In this document: in pieces, positions 1 to 12,452 of the stretch
How the letters are laid out: every line of letters starts with the position of its first letter
How positions within the stretch are numbered: position 1 is the stretch's first letter
Source of the DNA: Carex sylvatica
Taxonomy: Eukaryota > Streptophyta > Magnoliopsida > Poales > Cyperaceae
DNA: 64,000 nucleotides
Direction: 5' to 3'
NCBI GenBank assembly: GCA_964058845.1
Contig: CAXKVR010000026.1
Coordinates: 124,001-188,000 of the forward strand
Notes under the pieces: model-generated
Database searches by the model: none
What the model was told of the DNA's origin: nothing
The model's input: only the letters and a program-made list of their open reading frames with translations
Position numbers and translations under genes: made by a program

Positions 1-679
1 TTAATTTGAAACATAGTTAATCAGATAAAAATTTGGTTGCAGTTAAAAATAAATAAATAGTGATAATCCTTTATCGAATATATATTGCAGACATGTTAAA
101 TAAATCAAAATAATTAAAAACGTAATGGGCATAATAATTCGTACATTATTAATTATTAATTATTTAGCAAGAAGAAAAGACAAAATTGCAATAATATTAA
201 AGTATAGTGAATTATGTTAGCAAACAACTTTGTTCATGAAGCTTTAGCCAATTAGGTGGTTAATATGGATTAAGTAATTTTTTTTCTGATGACATGGATT
301 AATTATCAAGAAGAATTAATTATGTAAAAGTCCGGGGTAAGAACATCAAGTTGCTTACCGTCCACGTCATGTCACTATATGCCACCTGGATTTGTCTTTT
401 TCTTGCCCACTTTATTACGTGATATATTATAATATCAAATTACTAATCTACCCCTACCCTCTTTTCAGGAAACAACGAAAATCACTGCCTACCGTCTTTT
501 TTATGCAGAACTTCCACTATTTGCAATTAATACACAATTCCACGGACTTTGTGGATTTAAGAAAAAGTTAACCACCAGTTTCATTACACATCAGCTATCC
601 GTAAGTATTTGTAAATTTCTTGCATGCGGAAAGCTTCTTTTATTACACTACGAAGAAGCTTGATAACTTGTGATAAGTC
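1..679. other. AT-rich stretch, nothing recognised
   Basis: No coding pattern, RNA gene or clear repeat was found on either strand. The stretch is AT-rich and ends at a short hairpin (692-798). Confidence 0.5.
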
Positions 680-691
680 ATCGGTGCAAAG

Positions 692-798
692 ATTTTAACA
701 GAACAGTTTTGACTTCATGCAGCCCATAGATTATAGAATCAAAACAGCGCTGCATATGGTTCGTGCGCTGCATGAAGTCAAAACATCTCTGTTAAAAT
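692..798. repeat. Short hairpin with CTTCATGCAGC arms
   Basis: Arms of about 32 bases (692-723 and 767-798) are imperfect inverted repeats around the shared word CTTCATGCAGC, with a loop of about 43 bases. A second hairpin with related arms lies at 21147-21232. This is either a very small MITE or a fold-back RNA-like sequence; no TSD was identified. Confidence 0.55.
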
Positions 799-799
799 G

Positions 800-1235
800 T
801 TTACCCGCATAAATCGGCCCGTGATGGCTTGATCCAACGGTGTCGGGTTTATCACCCATAACGGGTCCCGCATAAACGGGCCCCGTGATGGTATTGGCGC
901 CAAATGTGCCATTACCGTCGGTGCGTTTATTGATTATTCCCTCGGAGGATATTTTTCAATCCTACATGAATGGTTTTGTTTTTGTTCGCCTTTAATTGAT
1001 TTTTTCACTGTAGTCCTTTCATTATTATTATTTTTGGATAACGGGGCAAAACAAAAAAAAATTACAGTTTTTAGTGTAGAAGTTACTTTTTTTTTTTATT
1101 GATCTCTTGAGTGACAACTGTGCGGCCATTAAATGTGACGGGTATATATCAATTGTGTTAGGTGGGTTTTTGGTGTCACGAGGTTCAAACGGATTTTATT
1201 TATCATAAAATTTTGAAATTGACCTTCTTGACGTT
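800..1235. other. Non-coding stretch with short GC-rich repeats
   Basis: Around 815-915 the phrase CCCGCATAAA occurs twice, each followed by a GGGCC/CGGCCC-type and CGTGATGG phrase, suggesting a small internal duplication. Nothing else was recognised. Confidence 0.4.
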
Positions 1236-1244
1236 TTGAATCTA

Positions 1245-2345
1245 GGAAAAATTTCTAGTGTATCCATACAAATTTTTGAAATAGCCAATATCCCCATGAA
1301 AACACTATAATATCTATTATATCCATAAAAATCTAACATTTTTTTCAATATCCCCTTTTAATTATTTAACTTTTTATTTAATATTTTTAGAAATTAAATT
1401 GACCAAAATACCCTTCCATTTTAAATGGAGATTTATTTTAATTGTTTCTTCTTCCCCTTCCACCTTTCTTTTTCTCTCTGACATTTTCCCTTGACATTTC
1501 CCGTTCGTTTCAAACTCTCACTCTCCTGCGACTCAAGGGTTCAAGCCGTTGGCTTTCTCTTCTGTTTCCTCAAATTCGATCTAGGAGATAGGAAATAGTT
1601 TTGTCTTTCAAGTAATGTATTAAAGTCCCTTGTGAAATATGTTGTACTTTTTAAATAAATAGAATCGACAAACTTCGCATATTCTATTTGCTGCAAAATA
1701 ACAAGGTCTTCCCATAATCATTCTACAAGTCACGACGAGACCTAGGATAGACGTTTCCTATATGTAATTCAATTTTATATCCTTTTAATGAAAATTCTTA
1801 GTATGGGTAAAATCCAACTTAAAATAATTGATGAAACCTCCTACAGATTGGTTCGTTGCCAATAATGATCATCAAACCAACATTCATTTGGTCGTCCCCT
1901 CACATCTAGGTCAACCATTCTATAACAACAAACAAGTAACGACTGCAAAATATAAGATAATAATATGTAACAGAGCTTAGGTGTTGTAATTGACCTTGTA
2001 CATGCAACATAGGGGAATGAGAACCCCTAGATCATATTTGAGAAAACATGAGGAGAGAAACAAAGGCTTGAAAGCCCTTGACTTGCAAACTAAAAGAAAG
2101 TGAGAGATTGAAATGAACTGAATGAGAAGGGGAAGAAGGAACAATTAGAAGTAACGACATCTCCATTTAAAATTGAAGGGTATGTTGATCAATTCAATTT
2201 TTAAAATAATTAAATAAAAATCTAAATAACTAAAAGGGGATATTGAAAAAAATGTTTACTATTTATGGGTATAATGGATATTATAGTGTATTCATGGGGA
2301 TGTTGCTATTTTAAAAATTTGCATGGGTACAGTAGAAATTTTCCC
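1245..2345. mobile_element. Non-autonomous Mutator-like (MULE) element, 9-bp TSD
   Basis: The ends are long inverted repeats: 1245-1432 against 2159-2345 is clearly related, and weaker similarity continues inward to about 1590. The outer ends read GGAAAAATTTCTAGTGTATC on the left and, reverse-complemented, GGGAAAATTTCTACTGTACC on the right. Directly outside lies the same 9-mer, TTGAATCTA, at 1236-1244 and 2346-2354. A 9-bp TSD with terminal inverted repeats of about 190 bp or more is the pattern of Mutator-like elements. No transposase ORF is visible inside, so the element is non-autonomous. Confidence 0.85.
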
Positions 2346-2354
2346 TTGAATCTA

Positions 2355-3060
2355 AAAGGGAATGGGACAGAAAATGGGTTCGGATCCTCCAATGTAACTC
2401 AAACTTTGAGTATCAATTTGGTCCATTTGATCAGAATCTGGACCAATTAAGGGACCCATAATTGTTCATGCAGATTCTGATTAGATGGTGTTGATTTAAA
2501 CTCAAACTTTGAGTTATCGGAATCCTAAATTCACTGATAGGTTAGAGTTCACGGGGCTCCGTCGTCATTCGTCGTTATCGATTAAGGGCAAAACCGTCTA
2601 TTATGGCTACATTTAATTAATAATTCGAGTTAGCAATTTTTTTTTATGTATATAGCGGCAGCTTAGAAAGAAATGTTTTCTTAACTAAAATTATTCTAAA
2701 TATAATAAACACAATCAATAAAAACTATATTTTTAATAAAAAAATGATAACTTTATAGAATAAAATAGTAATTAGTAAGAATAATAAATTAGCATAGTAG
2801 GATGCATAAATTCACGAGCTTTAAAAAAGAACGATACAAGGGAAGTTCTAAAAATATCTATAAATTTAGCAATATATACTTCATATAAAAAAATTAAGTA
2901 ATCAACGTATTGACAAATTAAAATGTTCGGTAATATAAGCAAAATCCAAAAAGTATAATTAACTAAACTACTTCAATATATTTTTAACAAAATTAAGAAA
3001 ATACAGGAAGCAGTTAAAAAAAAGAAATTTTCATGAATTGAAAAAAAAAAAAAAAAAAAA
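2355..3060. other. AT-rich stretch with a small hairpin
   Basis: At 2382-2526 two segments carrying the palindromic phrase ACTCAAACTTTGAGT are arranged as an imperfect inverted pair, each flanked by a GGATCC/GGATTCC-like end. A related phrase occurs near 16248. Otherwise AT-rich with homopolymer runs and no coding signal. Confidence 0.4.
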
Positions 3061-3089
3061 ATTTTCATGAATTTCATAGTTACTTGTAT

Positions 3090-3184
3090 AATATGTAAAT
3101 ATTGATGCACTTAGGCTTTTGTAGTTAACTTTTTTATCAATGAAATTGTCAGTTGAGCCACGCTCACTGACCTTCAAAAAAAAT
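3090..3184 (+). mobile_element. Possible LINE 3' tail
   Basis: The phrase TTTTTTATCAATGAAATT, followed by a short GC-richer stretch and a run of A, resembles the extreme 3' end of plant L1-type LINEs. No coding part of a LINE precedes it, so it would be a 5'-truncated insertion. The call rests on this short resemblance only. Confidence 0.3.
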
Positions 3185-3797
3185 GAATTGAAAAAAAAAA
3201 TCGTTCTAATATAATTTTTGACAAATGAATCGTTCTAATATATTATAAAGCTTGTTTAATAAACTAACCAAATTATGTATTTTCTGGTTAACAAATAATG
3301 GTCATTAATATATAGTTGTCGATTGATTTATGTGACTCGCCACGTAGCTCTAGGCTCTAAAAGTATAGACTAATGTTATAGATGAAATATGTTCCCTTAC
3401 TCTTACTCAACAAAAATACATTGAGAGGAGTTCAGAGGGCAATTTCATTTGATGTTGATATTAGAGCACGGATTATATTGATGCAACAAGTTTTTTTTTT
3501 TAAATTTGCATTCGTGCCATTTCATGATTTGTATGCTTTCAAATTCGCAACAAAAAAAAAGGTCCTTTGAATTTGTCAGTATAGTAGTGTGAGTTTCAAG
3601 GGGCATTAATGTAAAATGGATAGTTGTTGTGAGTCTGTGAGATAATAATTCAATTTTAGGGGGGCGGGATAGAAAGAAAATAAAAATACTCCTCGTGTTT
3701 CGTTGATAAAATTATGTCGGGTGTGAAAGATAAAGGAGGAAAAAAGTTTAACCTTGCATGCTTGTAATTAATAAAATTATTTTCCCTCCTGATTTGA
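3185..3797. other. No feature recognised
   Basis: AT-rich sequence with poly-T and poly-A runs. The longest open frames read as low-complexity residues and have no family resemblance. Confidence 0.4.
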
Positions 3798-3805
3798 GGT
3801 GTAAC

Positions 3806-4390
3806 CTATGTTGCATTGATACGGATACAATACGGATACAGCGATACGGCAAATTTTAAAAATCAAAAATACAATACGTCTATTATATATATATTTATTA
3901 TTATTTTAATTATATTATTAAAACACTTGTATATATTAAATATAATATTGTAGCTCAAGTATAACATTAAATAAAAAAATTATGGATAAATACAATAGCT
4001 TAACTTTATAATAAATATAATAGCTACTAATTTCTAGTAACAAACGTGAATTAGTCTAGTGGTCAAGAGGCGTGTTGTTTGGTCCAGAGGACCTTGGTTC
4101 GATTTCTTCTGGTGTAAGAAAAGTTGATTTTTGGCAGTGGTTCACGCACGGTCTATGACTTAGAGTATTGTCCGCTGGTGTACACGTGGTCCACACTTGA
4201 TTAGATTATGCGGAGCCGTATTATAGCCGTATCCAGATGTATCTGATCCGTATCCAGACGAGTCAGAGCTGTATCGGAGATTGTATCGGATGATGTAGGA
4301 TACGCCACGTAAGCCGATACGCCAGTATCGGGTGCGTATCGGTATCCGATACGGATACGAAGCCTATATTGGAGTATCCGAGTAACATAG
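3806..4390. mobile_element. hAT-like non-autonomous element with GATACGG repeats, 8-bp TSD
   Basis: The ends are short inverted repeats: CTATGTTGC on the left and, reverse-complemented, CTATGTTAC on the right. Identical 8-mers GGTGTAAC flank them at 3798-3805 and 4391-4398; an 8-bp TSD is typical of hAT elements. Both subterminal regions, the right one most strongly (4226-4370), carry many copies of GATACGG/CGTATC in both orientations, as expected for transposase-binding subterminal repeats. There is no transposase ORF. A tRNA-like SINE lies inside. Confidence 0.7.
4044..4199 (+). mobile_element. tRNA-derived SINE nested in the hAT-like element
   Basis: An A-box-like TAGTCTAGTGG (4052-4062) and a B-box-like GGTTCGATTTC (4096-4106) are spaced as in a tRNA-type RNA polymerase III promoter. 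The sequence between and after them does not fold into a tRNA cloverleaf that I can see, which favours a SINE over a tRNA gene. The 3' end is uncertain because no clear A- or T-rich tail was found. Confidence 0.5.
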
Positions 4391-4399
4391 GGTGTAACT

Positions 4400-4870
4400 A
4401 ATGAAAAAAAAATTGTTGCAAATATTTTCAAAGAAAATAACACAAATGCTCAACCCTATATCGATCTTACCTATATAATTATCATTAAAGTTTCTTTGTC
4501 ACAAACCTACAACAGGCACCAATTTTTCAATTAACCTTCTAAATTTTAATTAACCAAACAAGAAATAAGACGAAAAAGAAAATTAAATTTATTTTTCCTC
4601 ACTAATCATTCAAACACAAAGAGATTAAATATATTAATCTTTATTTCTATTCCATTCCATTCTCTTCTATTTTTCACCTCCCCTCTCCTGTACTCTCCAT
4701 CCAAACAAGGTGTAAGTGAATAAAAATAAAGGAAAAAGGAATAAAAGAGCATGAGAGGGACATAGTGCGCAATCTACAAGCAAGACTAGGTTGATGCTGT
4801 ACAGATTTACTTCTTGTAGTTTACATTAGAAAAACTTGCACTCAATTGCATCCAATTTTGAGAAGGAAAA
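4400..4870. other. No feature recognised
   Basis: AT-rich non-coding sequence between two transposons. Confidence 0.4.
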
Positions 4871-4877
4871 GAAAAGG

Positions 4878-5520
4878 GGGGAATTTCACGTATACCCCTC
4901 AAAAAATTCAAAATTACATATTTTCCCCTCTAAAGTTTGAAATTACATATTTTCCCCTCTAAACTTTAAATACTCACAAATTTACCCATTTTATTGTCTT
5001 TTATATTAAAACTCATTATAAATTTATAAAATATCCATTTTACCCTTTATTAAAAGCATATAAAGCCCATCAAACTCAAATTTGAATCTGAACAATTTTT
5101 CTACCGTCCAAATTACTTTTAAATATGCGTGAGCAAGATCAGCACGAATTTTGATGCGAACACGCACATATATTGAAGTGACATGCACATATATTAATGC
5201 GATGCGCACGAATCAATATTGTTTTAATGCTAGATCAACATCAATATTGAAGCACTATGCACATATCTTAATGCAATGCACGCGGATCGAACGATAGAGA
5301 AACACTTTAGATTTAAATTTGAGTTTGATGGGCTTTATATGCTTTTAATAAAGGGTAAAATAGGTATTTTAAAATTTTATAATGAGTTTTAATATAAAAT
5401 ACAATAAAATGGGTAAATTTGTGAATTTTTGAAGTTTAGAGGGGGGATATGTAATTTCAAATTTTAGAGGGGAAAATACGTAATTTTGAATTTTTTGAGG
5501 GGTATACGTGAAATTCCCCC
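4878..5520. mobile_element. Foldback/TIR element of 643 bp
   Basis: Arms of about 220 bp (4878-5100 and 5300-5520) are inverted repeats ending in GGGGGAATTTCACGTATACC. The four bases AAAG lie just outside both ends (4874-4877 and 5521-5524) and may be a short TSD, although they sit in an A/G-rich context. Each arm contains near-repeats of the phrase TTTTCCCCTCTAAA. No coding sequence. A shorter relative lies at 7201-7357. Confidence 0.7.
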
Positions 5521-5524
5521 AAAG

Positions 5525-6061
5525 AAAAAATAGAAATTCTACGAACGGTCAAAATATATAAAAAAAAAAAAAAGAATGCAAAAGCCCCATATATTTTTTA
5601 GTTATTTAATTATGAATAATTAATATTCTAGTTAATAAGTTAATTTAAAAACTCATAACCATCTAAAACAAAGCACTAACTTATTTCATGGCAATGCATA
5701 CGGCAGTTAACCAAAATAATAAAGCACCTCCGTACCAAGATAAATGACAACTATCACATTATTATTAGAAGAGAGTTCAAATACCTTATTTAAAAAAAAA
5801 ACTTTAATAAATTAAAATTTAAAATTTAAAAGTCAAAATAAAATTATTAAATATGATTTACATCATTTTATCTATGAACGTATAAAAAATTATGATATTT
5901 CAACTTTATTTTGATTGTCATCAAGAGCTTGTAAAAACTTACTAATATGAATAATTTATAGACGTTGATTTTTCAACTTACTATTTCACATATATACAAA
6001 ACTAAAATGTGATAAAAATTTACGAGCACACAAAGAAAATAACATAAATCACATCTAACGA
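5525..6061. other. No feature recognised
   Basis: AT-rich non-coding sequence. Confidence 0.4.
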
Positions 6062-6070
6062 TTTTTTTTT

Positions 6071-6112
<42 letters not shown>
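6062..6112 (+). repeat. Poly-T plus (TTA)n microsatellite
   Basis: About 21 T are followed by about ten TTA/ATT triplets. This could be the tail of a minus-strand retroposon, but no retroposon body was recognised beside it. Confidence 0.9.
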
Positions 6113-7200
6113 TCCTCTAAAGTTCACATATATGTGCATGAAGTTTAAAATATAGTGTTATGTATAACACTACTGATCAGTCGTTGCTATTGTTAAATCT
6201 AATATATTTTAGATTCAAAAAATTCATTTTATGATGTTGCACAACAACAGAAGAAATCTCGTAAAATAGGTAAATCTAAGGGACTAGAGCGAAAAATACA
6301 ATATTAGTGTTAGTCTGTTAGCGATATCAGATATGAGACATGCAAAAGTATGATTACATAAGGGCCTCAAAAGTCGTCACGATGAATCGTTCCTTGCTTC
6401 CTCTAAAGGGAATGCTTTGTGCTCAAGCATGGCTTATTTGTATTCATCAAGTTTAAGTTAATCAATATGTTATTCTATCATTTGTATGTGTTTATTTAAT
6501 TTATCCATTGTTATGGTCTCGAGGAATTTCTTTATTTGACCAAGCAACAGGCTCATCCAAGTATCGAACTATTTAACAATAAGTGCCATAATTAGGTTAA
6601 ATTGACAATCATGTGAAAACTAATTAGTTACAAATTAAATAGTTAGGTGACAATCATGTTAAAATATTTAGTTTTAATTGAAAAAAAAATCAATTAAAAA
6701 AAATCCAAATGAAATTAAAAAATTCTTTCCTACCAAATAAAAATAAATGTTATATATATATTTTTTAATTTCACCATCAGAATAACGAAAACAGACACAG
6801 AATCAAAAAAAAAATCACGTGAAATGTTCACCTCATAATTAAATTTTTTATAAAACCTAAACAAAACATTGAATGTGTTCGCTAAATATAATTAAAGTAC
6901 GTAGCTATCCGTAATGTATTTTAAATATTCAAAGAGAAGCGACTTTATTGGCCATTGTAGTTGTTGTGAAGTTTTTTCATACCTACGGAGAAAGGTATTC
7001 ATGTAACACTTTTGTCGTTGTGAAATAAATTATTGCTAGACAATCACATCTATATCTACTCATAATTCTATATAATCATCACTCAACGTGCAGTTGAACA
7101 AAGGATGGCACGCAATAATAATACTTCTTTTTTTTTCTTTAAAAAAATTTGCTGTAGAAATAAGATATGATGTCCAACGGATACAAAGCTCTGTTAAAAA
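6113..7200. other. No feature recognised
   Basis: AT-rich non-coding sequence. Open frames here are short and compositionally random. Confidence 0.4.
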
Positions 7201-7357
7201 GGGAATTCTATTTAATCCCTCAAAAATTATAAAATTACATATTTCTCCTCGAAACTGTAAAATTACATATTTAGAAGGGTAAATACGGTATTATATAATT
7301 TAAAGGGAATAATACGTAATTTTATAGTTTTTATAGTGGTATATACGTAATATCTTC
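7201..7357. repeat. Short relict of the 4878-5520 foldback family
   Basis: The sequence starts GGGAATTCTATTTAATCCCT and ends with GGTATATACGTAATATC. It contains the same AAATTACATATTT...CCTC phrases as the longer element and is itself roughly palindromic. It looks like an internally deleted, diverged member. Confidence 0.5.
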
Positions 7358-7732
7358 CTATAAAAGAAAGATTAGTGTTTGTTTAAGGTTTAAACCATAT
7401 AATGAGGGGTTTATGCCTCAGTTATTCCACTAAATATAGATTAATTAGACCGGTCTAACTAAGCACAACTCCAAAATTAGACCACTACGTTTAAACGACC
7501 TCTCAATGTGGCGTAAGAGCTAACCCTTCTGCATCCTACGACCCCACTATCAATGAATTTGTATACCCTCATGTACCTGAGGGTACAATAGAAAAAAGAA
7601 CGGTTCAAATTTAATCCGAGTCGAGCAAACAAAAAAAAAATCCGATGCTTATTATAGATATAGAGAGTCTGCTTTAAGATTTGTGCCAGAGTAAAAGGAC
7701 ATTCCAAAAGTCACATGAAGTGATGCATATTT

Positions 7733-8054
7733 CCGAAATTTTTAAATATACCGTGCTTCCAAAAAATATAAACTAAATAACCACAATTTTTGAAAAAATT
7801 TGAATTTTAACACGGCCGCATCCTTGCCATCTTTTTTCGAGCCGCATCTAGAGGATGCGTCCATCCTTTTTTTTCGTTCAGATTGAATTGTCGCATGAGA
7901 AGGAAAAAAAAAAAAGGTGGCCGCATCCCTAGATATGGTCCGCAGAAAAGTGGCCGCATTTTGGAAATGTGGCCGTGTCAAAATTCAAAATTTTCAAAAA
8001 GCGTAATGGTTTAGTTTATCCTTTTCGGGGTTATGATATATTTAAAAATTTCGG
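7733..8054. mobile_element. MULE-type MITE, 322 bp
   Basis: The terminal inverted repeats begin CCGAAATTTTTAAATATA and run, with gaps, for about 95 bp on each side. The flanking 9-mers are TGCATATTT (7724-7732) and TGCATATTC (8055-8063), a 9-bp TSD with one mismatch. The interior is GC-richer than the surroundings and repeats GCCGCATCC in both orientations. No ORF of interest. Confidence 0.75.
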
Positions 8055-8296
8055 TGCATATTCCACTATCAACGACCATTCAATTTTTCTCTTCCTCTCT
8101 CTTTTCTTTATTCACACTATTTCATAGATTACATCATGAATAACTTTAAATCTCAATCAAAAATGAATAATTTAGATCTATATAAGTAATTTAAACATCC
8201 AATGCTATAGACCCTATAGGACTATACCCTAAACACCATTAGATCATGGAGCAGAGATCCACTTACATTGTTTTTTAGTGACACTAGATTACATCT

Positions 8297-8573
8297 TATA
8301 TTTTCAAAATCCAAACAGTCGATTCAAACTATTCAACATAATGTATATATTAAAATGTGCTTGCAATTTAAATTTTACATTTTTTTTTTTGAATTTTTTT
8401 ACTATTTATCAAGATGGGTACAAAAATTCAATGGTACGAAAACAACAATTTTGTAAAATACTTAATAAATAGTAAAAAGTAAAAAAAATGTAAAATTTGA
8501 ACTGCAAGCACATTTTAATATATTTATCATGTTGAATAATTTAAATCTACTGTTTAAAATTTAAATACTTTAA
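8297..8573. repeat. Diverged member of the shared-core hairpin MITE family
   Basis: Arms 8297-8365 and 8503-8570 are inverted repeats that include AAACAGTCGATTCAAAC and TTAAAATGTGCTTGCA. The middle carries the family core words TTTTACATTTTTTT and ACTATTTAT. It is closest to 40850-41095 and more distant from the copies at 23.6-24.5 and 39-41 kb. Confidence 0.65.
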
Positions 8574-8689
8574 AAAATATAAAATAGAATCGGGTGTCAC
8601 CAAATACGGTGCAAGTGGATCATATCGCTCTTAAAAATAATCGGCACTGAGCATAAATTGGTCGTTTTTGTCTCATTTGTGAGATGAGG

Positions 8690-8790
8690 AAACCTCAGAA
8701 TGGGAGCTATCGATTATCTCAACTGGATAAATGACATATTTATTGCAGGAGTTCAATCTCATCAAAATTGTACTATTCACATAAAAAAAA
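8690..8790 (+). mobile_element. Possible SINE remnant
   Basis: TATCTCAACTGG (8716-8727) resembles an A box, and GGAGTTCAATCTC (8748-8760) a degraded B box at about the right spacing. No tail or TSD was found, so this is a weak call. Confidence 0.25.
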
Positions 8791-8799
8791 CGTGCGCAT

Positions 8800-10070
8800 C
8801 TTCTATGGTATTTTGCTAAACTATGTCCTATATTATATCTGATCGGTCAATTTTGATTGGATTATAATCTGTCAGATAAAATTGTGTTGTAATGACAAAA
8901 AAAATTAGATAAAATTGTAATGACAATTTTAAATGATAATTTTTATAATTATTTCGTTTTTAATCTTTTTAAAATATATAGATCATTTAATATTGAGGAG
9001 GTAAATCTGAGCTACTATGCTTCATTTGTAAAATTGATGACTAATAATAAGTTTAAAAACTAATTATCTAAGAAGTAACTTGTAATGATGTATAATTTGA
9101 ATATTAAATAGATGCAATGATCTGTTTTATAAAAATAAAAAATAAAAATCCGGAGACTAAAATAGGATAAACATGATTAAAACCGGATGCAGATTAAAGT
9201 TGATTGATCTGCAAAAGAATCCCAAGGAAACTGCATTTTTATAAATTGTGATGCACTGGATTTCTGGATGAATGGTGATTGGTGAAAAAATAAAATAAAT
9301 ATGAGGATAATATTATACCATGAGAAAATCTAGGTACAATCTTAGTTTGGAAAAATATATGAACCCCACCAAAACAAAACATTTCAGTACACAAAAGCTA
9401 CTTTTGACCTCAATTAAGACGAATTAGACAGCCTAAGCATTCTTTTCTTATCTAAGGCTGTTTGTTGAATTTCGTCCGGACAAGAAAAATATCAATTGAA
9501 AAAAGGTTTATTTGTAAATAATTAAATTTTATAGAAAAAAATTATTTTGCATTTGAAATATTCAGGACACTAATGAACATCATTTAGAAAAATATATATT
9601 ATAGACGTATATACCGGTAATTAAACAACTAGATCAACCGCACAATAATTCAACTAAAAAATTCAAAAAAATTATAACATTTACATTACACCTTAGACAC
9701 ATCAAACACGTAGATTTTAAATAAGAAAATAAAATCACGATACAAGAACCACGCGATCAAAAATTAACGAGAGAAACACGTAGATTTTTTTTTAAAAATA
9801 TTGTAGGAGCTTGTATTACTGCCTTATAATTGAATGCACCTCTTTGCGTATATTCTCTTAAATTATTAATGACCTAAACACATGACAAATATGTACATTC
9901 TAACAAGACATAATTCCAGGAGGGAATATTTATAAAGCAATTAACGACACTCTTTTTTGTAATATATGTGCGTGTCTTCTTCGTGACCGTTTCAAAAGGA
10001 ATCAATAGATGCATAAATAATTTGATGAAGATTGAGGAGACAGACTTATTTATTATTATTATTTTTTTGA
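8800..10070. other. No feature recognised
   Basis: AT-rich non-coding sequence without long repeats or open frames worth reporting. Confidence 0.4.
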
Positions 10071-10074
10071 AACA

Positions 10075-10136
10075 TTGGTAGCAGCTATCAAATTACAAGA
10101 ATTAATTGGTAGCAGCTATCAAATTACAAGAATTAA
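10075..10136 (+). repeat. Perfect 31-bp tandem duplication
   Basis: Two identical 31-bp units starting TTGGTAGCAGCTATCAAATT lie head to tail (10075-10105, 10106-10136), followed by a partial third copy of the unit end (TTACAAGAATTAAG). Confidence 0.9.
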
Positions 10137-10139
10137 GAT

Positions 10140-12350
10140 GTGTTTACAAGAATTAAGACTTATTTGTTTCTTTCATTGATGAAAATTGAGAAATAGTGGC
10201 ATTGTTGTTTATAATCATTTTCCTTTTGAATTAGTTGTGAATGTGACATGTAACAAAATTCCAATTTAGTTTAGCTACTGAGACATTTTGATTTATACCT
10301 TTTAAGGGCATAAATAAAAATATTTCAATTTTTAATTTTGAAATAAGTATCCTCTCAGCTTTCAATTTTTTTTTTTAAATTGCAAATTTGTAACACATAT
10401 ATTCTTTTAACAAACTAGGAAGGAAATTTGTATTTTCGATCAAGTCATCAAAATGGTAGGAAAAAAATATTTTGCCTGTGTAAAAAGCAAGATTATAATT
10501 TTTTTTTTACTGTTTCAATAAAATCAACAACAACATGTCTTTGTCAACTTGCACATCAGATCCGCCATCACCAATCTTCCATCGACAATTCCTGCAGCTG
10601 GAGGTTCTCTGGATCCCATGTCTGTAGAGGCATGTTTTCCATCTCTTTTGGCACCTATTTATTCCGAGCTTGCTTGACATTGTTCTTGATCGTCGATGCT
10701 CAATAGTGAAAAGAGAGATGAGTAATCTATTTTTTTTTTAGTTTGGAGACAATCTTAGGAGAAAATGTAGTTAGCAGTTGAATTAGTGGAAGGACGCAAT
10801 CGGAAATAGATGCTTGGGTGCATTATATTTTCTCTATTTTATTAAGCAAATATATGATTATCAATTTCGCACTAATTCATGTAAACACATAAACTAGTCA
10901 TGAGATCACACGAGTATTGTTTTCTCATATTTAAAGTGTGGCAGTCCATCACTTTTTATATGACTTGTAACTTTATAAATAAAAATAAGTACATACGGCA
11001 TAATTATTGAGAACTTAATAAATCTATTGATAAAAAAAAAGATGGCGCCCAACTAATATAAAAAATATGTTACTTGCTCTGCAGAATGACCATTATTGAG
11101 ATAGTAGAGAAAATCAATTATTTAGAAAAGAACTAAAAAGTAATTTAATTGTGAATTATAACTCTAAATTTATCTACACATTATGACCATCATTTTGTGT
11201 TGTAATTCAATGCAATTCAGGTTATTTTTATTTCAATATGATTTAGGAGGTATTATCTTAAATTACTTGGATATTGAGATAATACAGTTAAAACTGAGAA
11301 AGGAAGAAAAAAAAAAACAATATACCTAGTGCAGTACAAGGGGGAGGGGTTAGCCAAAGGAAGAGAGATTGAAGCCTTTTTTATTTCACAATTCTTTTTC
11401 ACATATGTTCTTATCAATTAAATTTTATTTTAAACTTTTTTTTTTAGATGAGAGTTTGTGTTATAGTCCGAGAATATTATAACAAAAGTAATTGAATAGA
11501 AGAAGATTATTTGGAGTACAATTTTCAAATTGATTGAATATTTGTGTGTGTGTATCAGTTCAATGATAGTGTTGTTAATCTCTTGTGTTCCGATCTGATA
11601 AGTTATATGTTTTTTAGCTTGATTTTGTTAAGTTTATTTCATATTTTAATGATAGTTTATTTTATTTTTTACATAAACGTTTCCATATTTTCTCACCATT
11701 GATAATAAATATGTTTTATTTCTATGCTATTGCATGTTTCTAAGTTTATATTTTGGTTTTACATTTATTGTTGCGATAGTATTAGCACTAGTATCAATTG
11801 GTAATCGTCCATTTGTGTTCTTGGCATGCTTCAAAATTGCTTAAAAAGTTTTATTTTAACCTTGCGACACTGGTACCAAGTTGGTACTAGTGTTTTATCG
11901 CGTATTGGTATGAATTGTTGAGATATAAAGACTAGTTTATAAGATTTGTCTAGAATTAAAATCTTTGTCAAAATTGGATTTGGGCGTAAAAAAAAATTAA
12001 AAGATCTAAGCTGAGCTTATGATTTGAGCTCTGTCCAGTAATTGAAAGTTTACAATAAAAAAATAACTTGGGCTCTCTTTTATTTTTGAGCCGAAATAAA
12101 ATTTAAAATTGCTAAATTTTTCTACAGGTGAGTTGGTACATAAGTGTTCCGACTTATAATCAACAAAAAATTGAAGTTGTCAGTGGCATAAGATACTTCA
12201 TAATTTTTAATTATTAATCTAATAGAGAAATTTGTGTAGGTATAATCAAAATTAATTTCTCTAATTTGGTAATATACTGTATTACTTTTTCTAGAATTTT
12301 TGTTTGATATATTTAAATTTATTAATTGCAAAAAGTAATTGGGAAATACT
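10140..12350. other. Intergenic stretch with one GC-richer patch
   Basis: Mostly AT-rich. The exception is about 10545-10700, where GC content rises and both strands have short open frames. It could be a remnant of a captured exon, but I recognise no family in it. Confidence 0.35.
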
Positions 12351-12352
12351 TC

Positions 12353-12452
12353 TAAATGATGAAATGTCTACTCACTTATTACTTTTGTGTGATAAAAGCT
12401 TGTAAATGATGAAAATGTCTACTGACTTATTATTTTTGTGTGATAAAAACTT
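12353..12452 (+). repeat. 50-bp tandem duplication
   Basis: Two near-identical 50-bp units starting TAAATGATGAAA lie head to tail (12353-12402, 12403-12452), differing at a few positions. Confidence 0.85.

Noticed and set aside
4051..4120. A tRNA gene
   Set aside because: A- and B-box-like words are present, but no acceptor and anticodon stems can be paired, so a SINE is more likely.
10428..10706. 92-codon open stretch on the plus strand
   Set aside because: Parts look coding-like at 10545-10700, but neither strand gives a familiar domain, so no gene is called.
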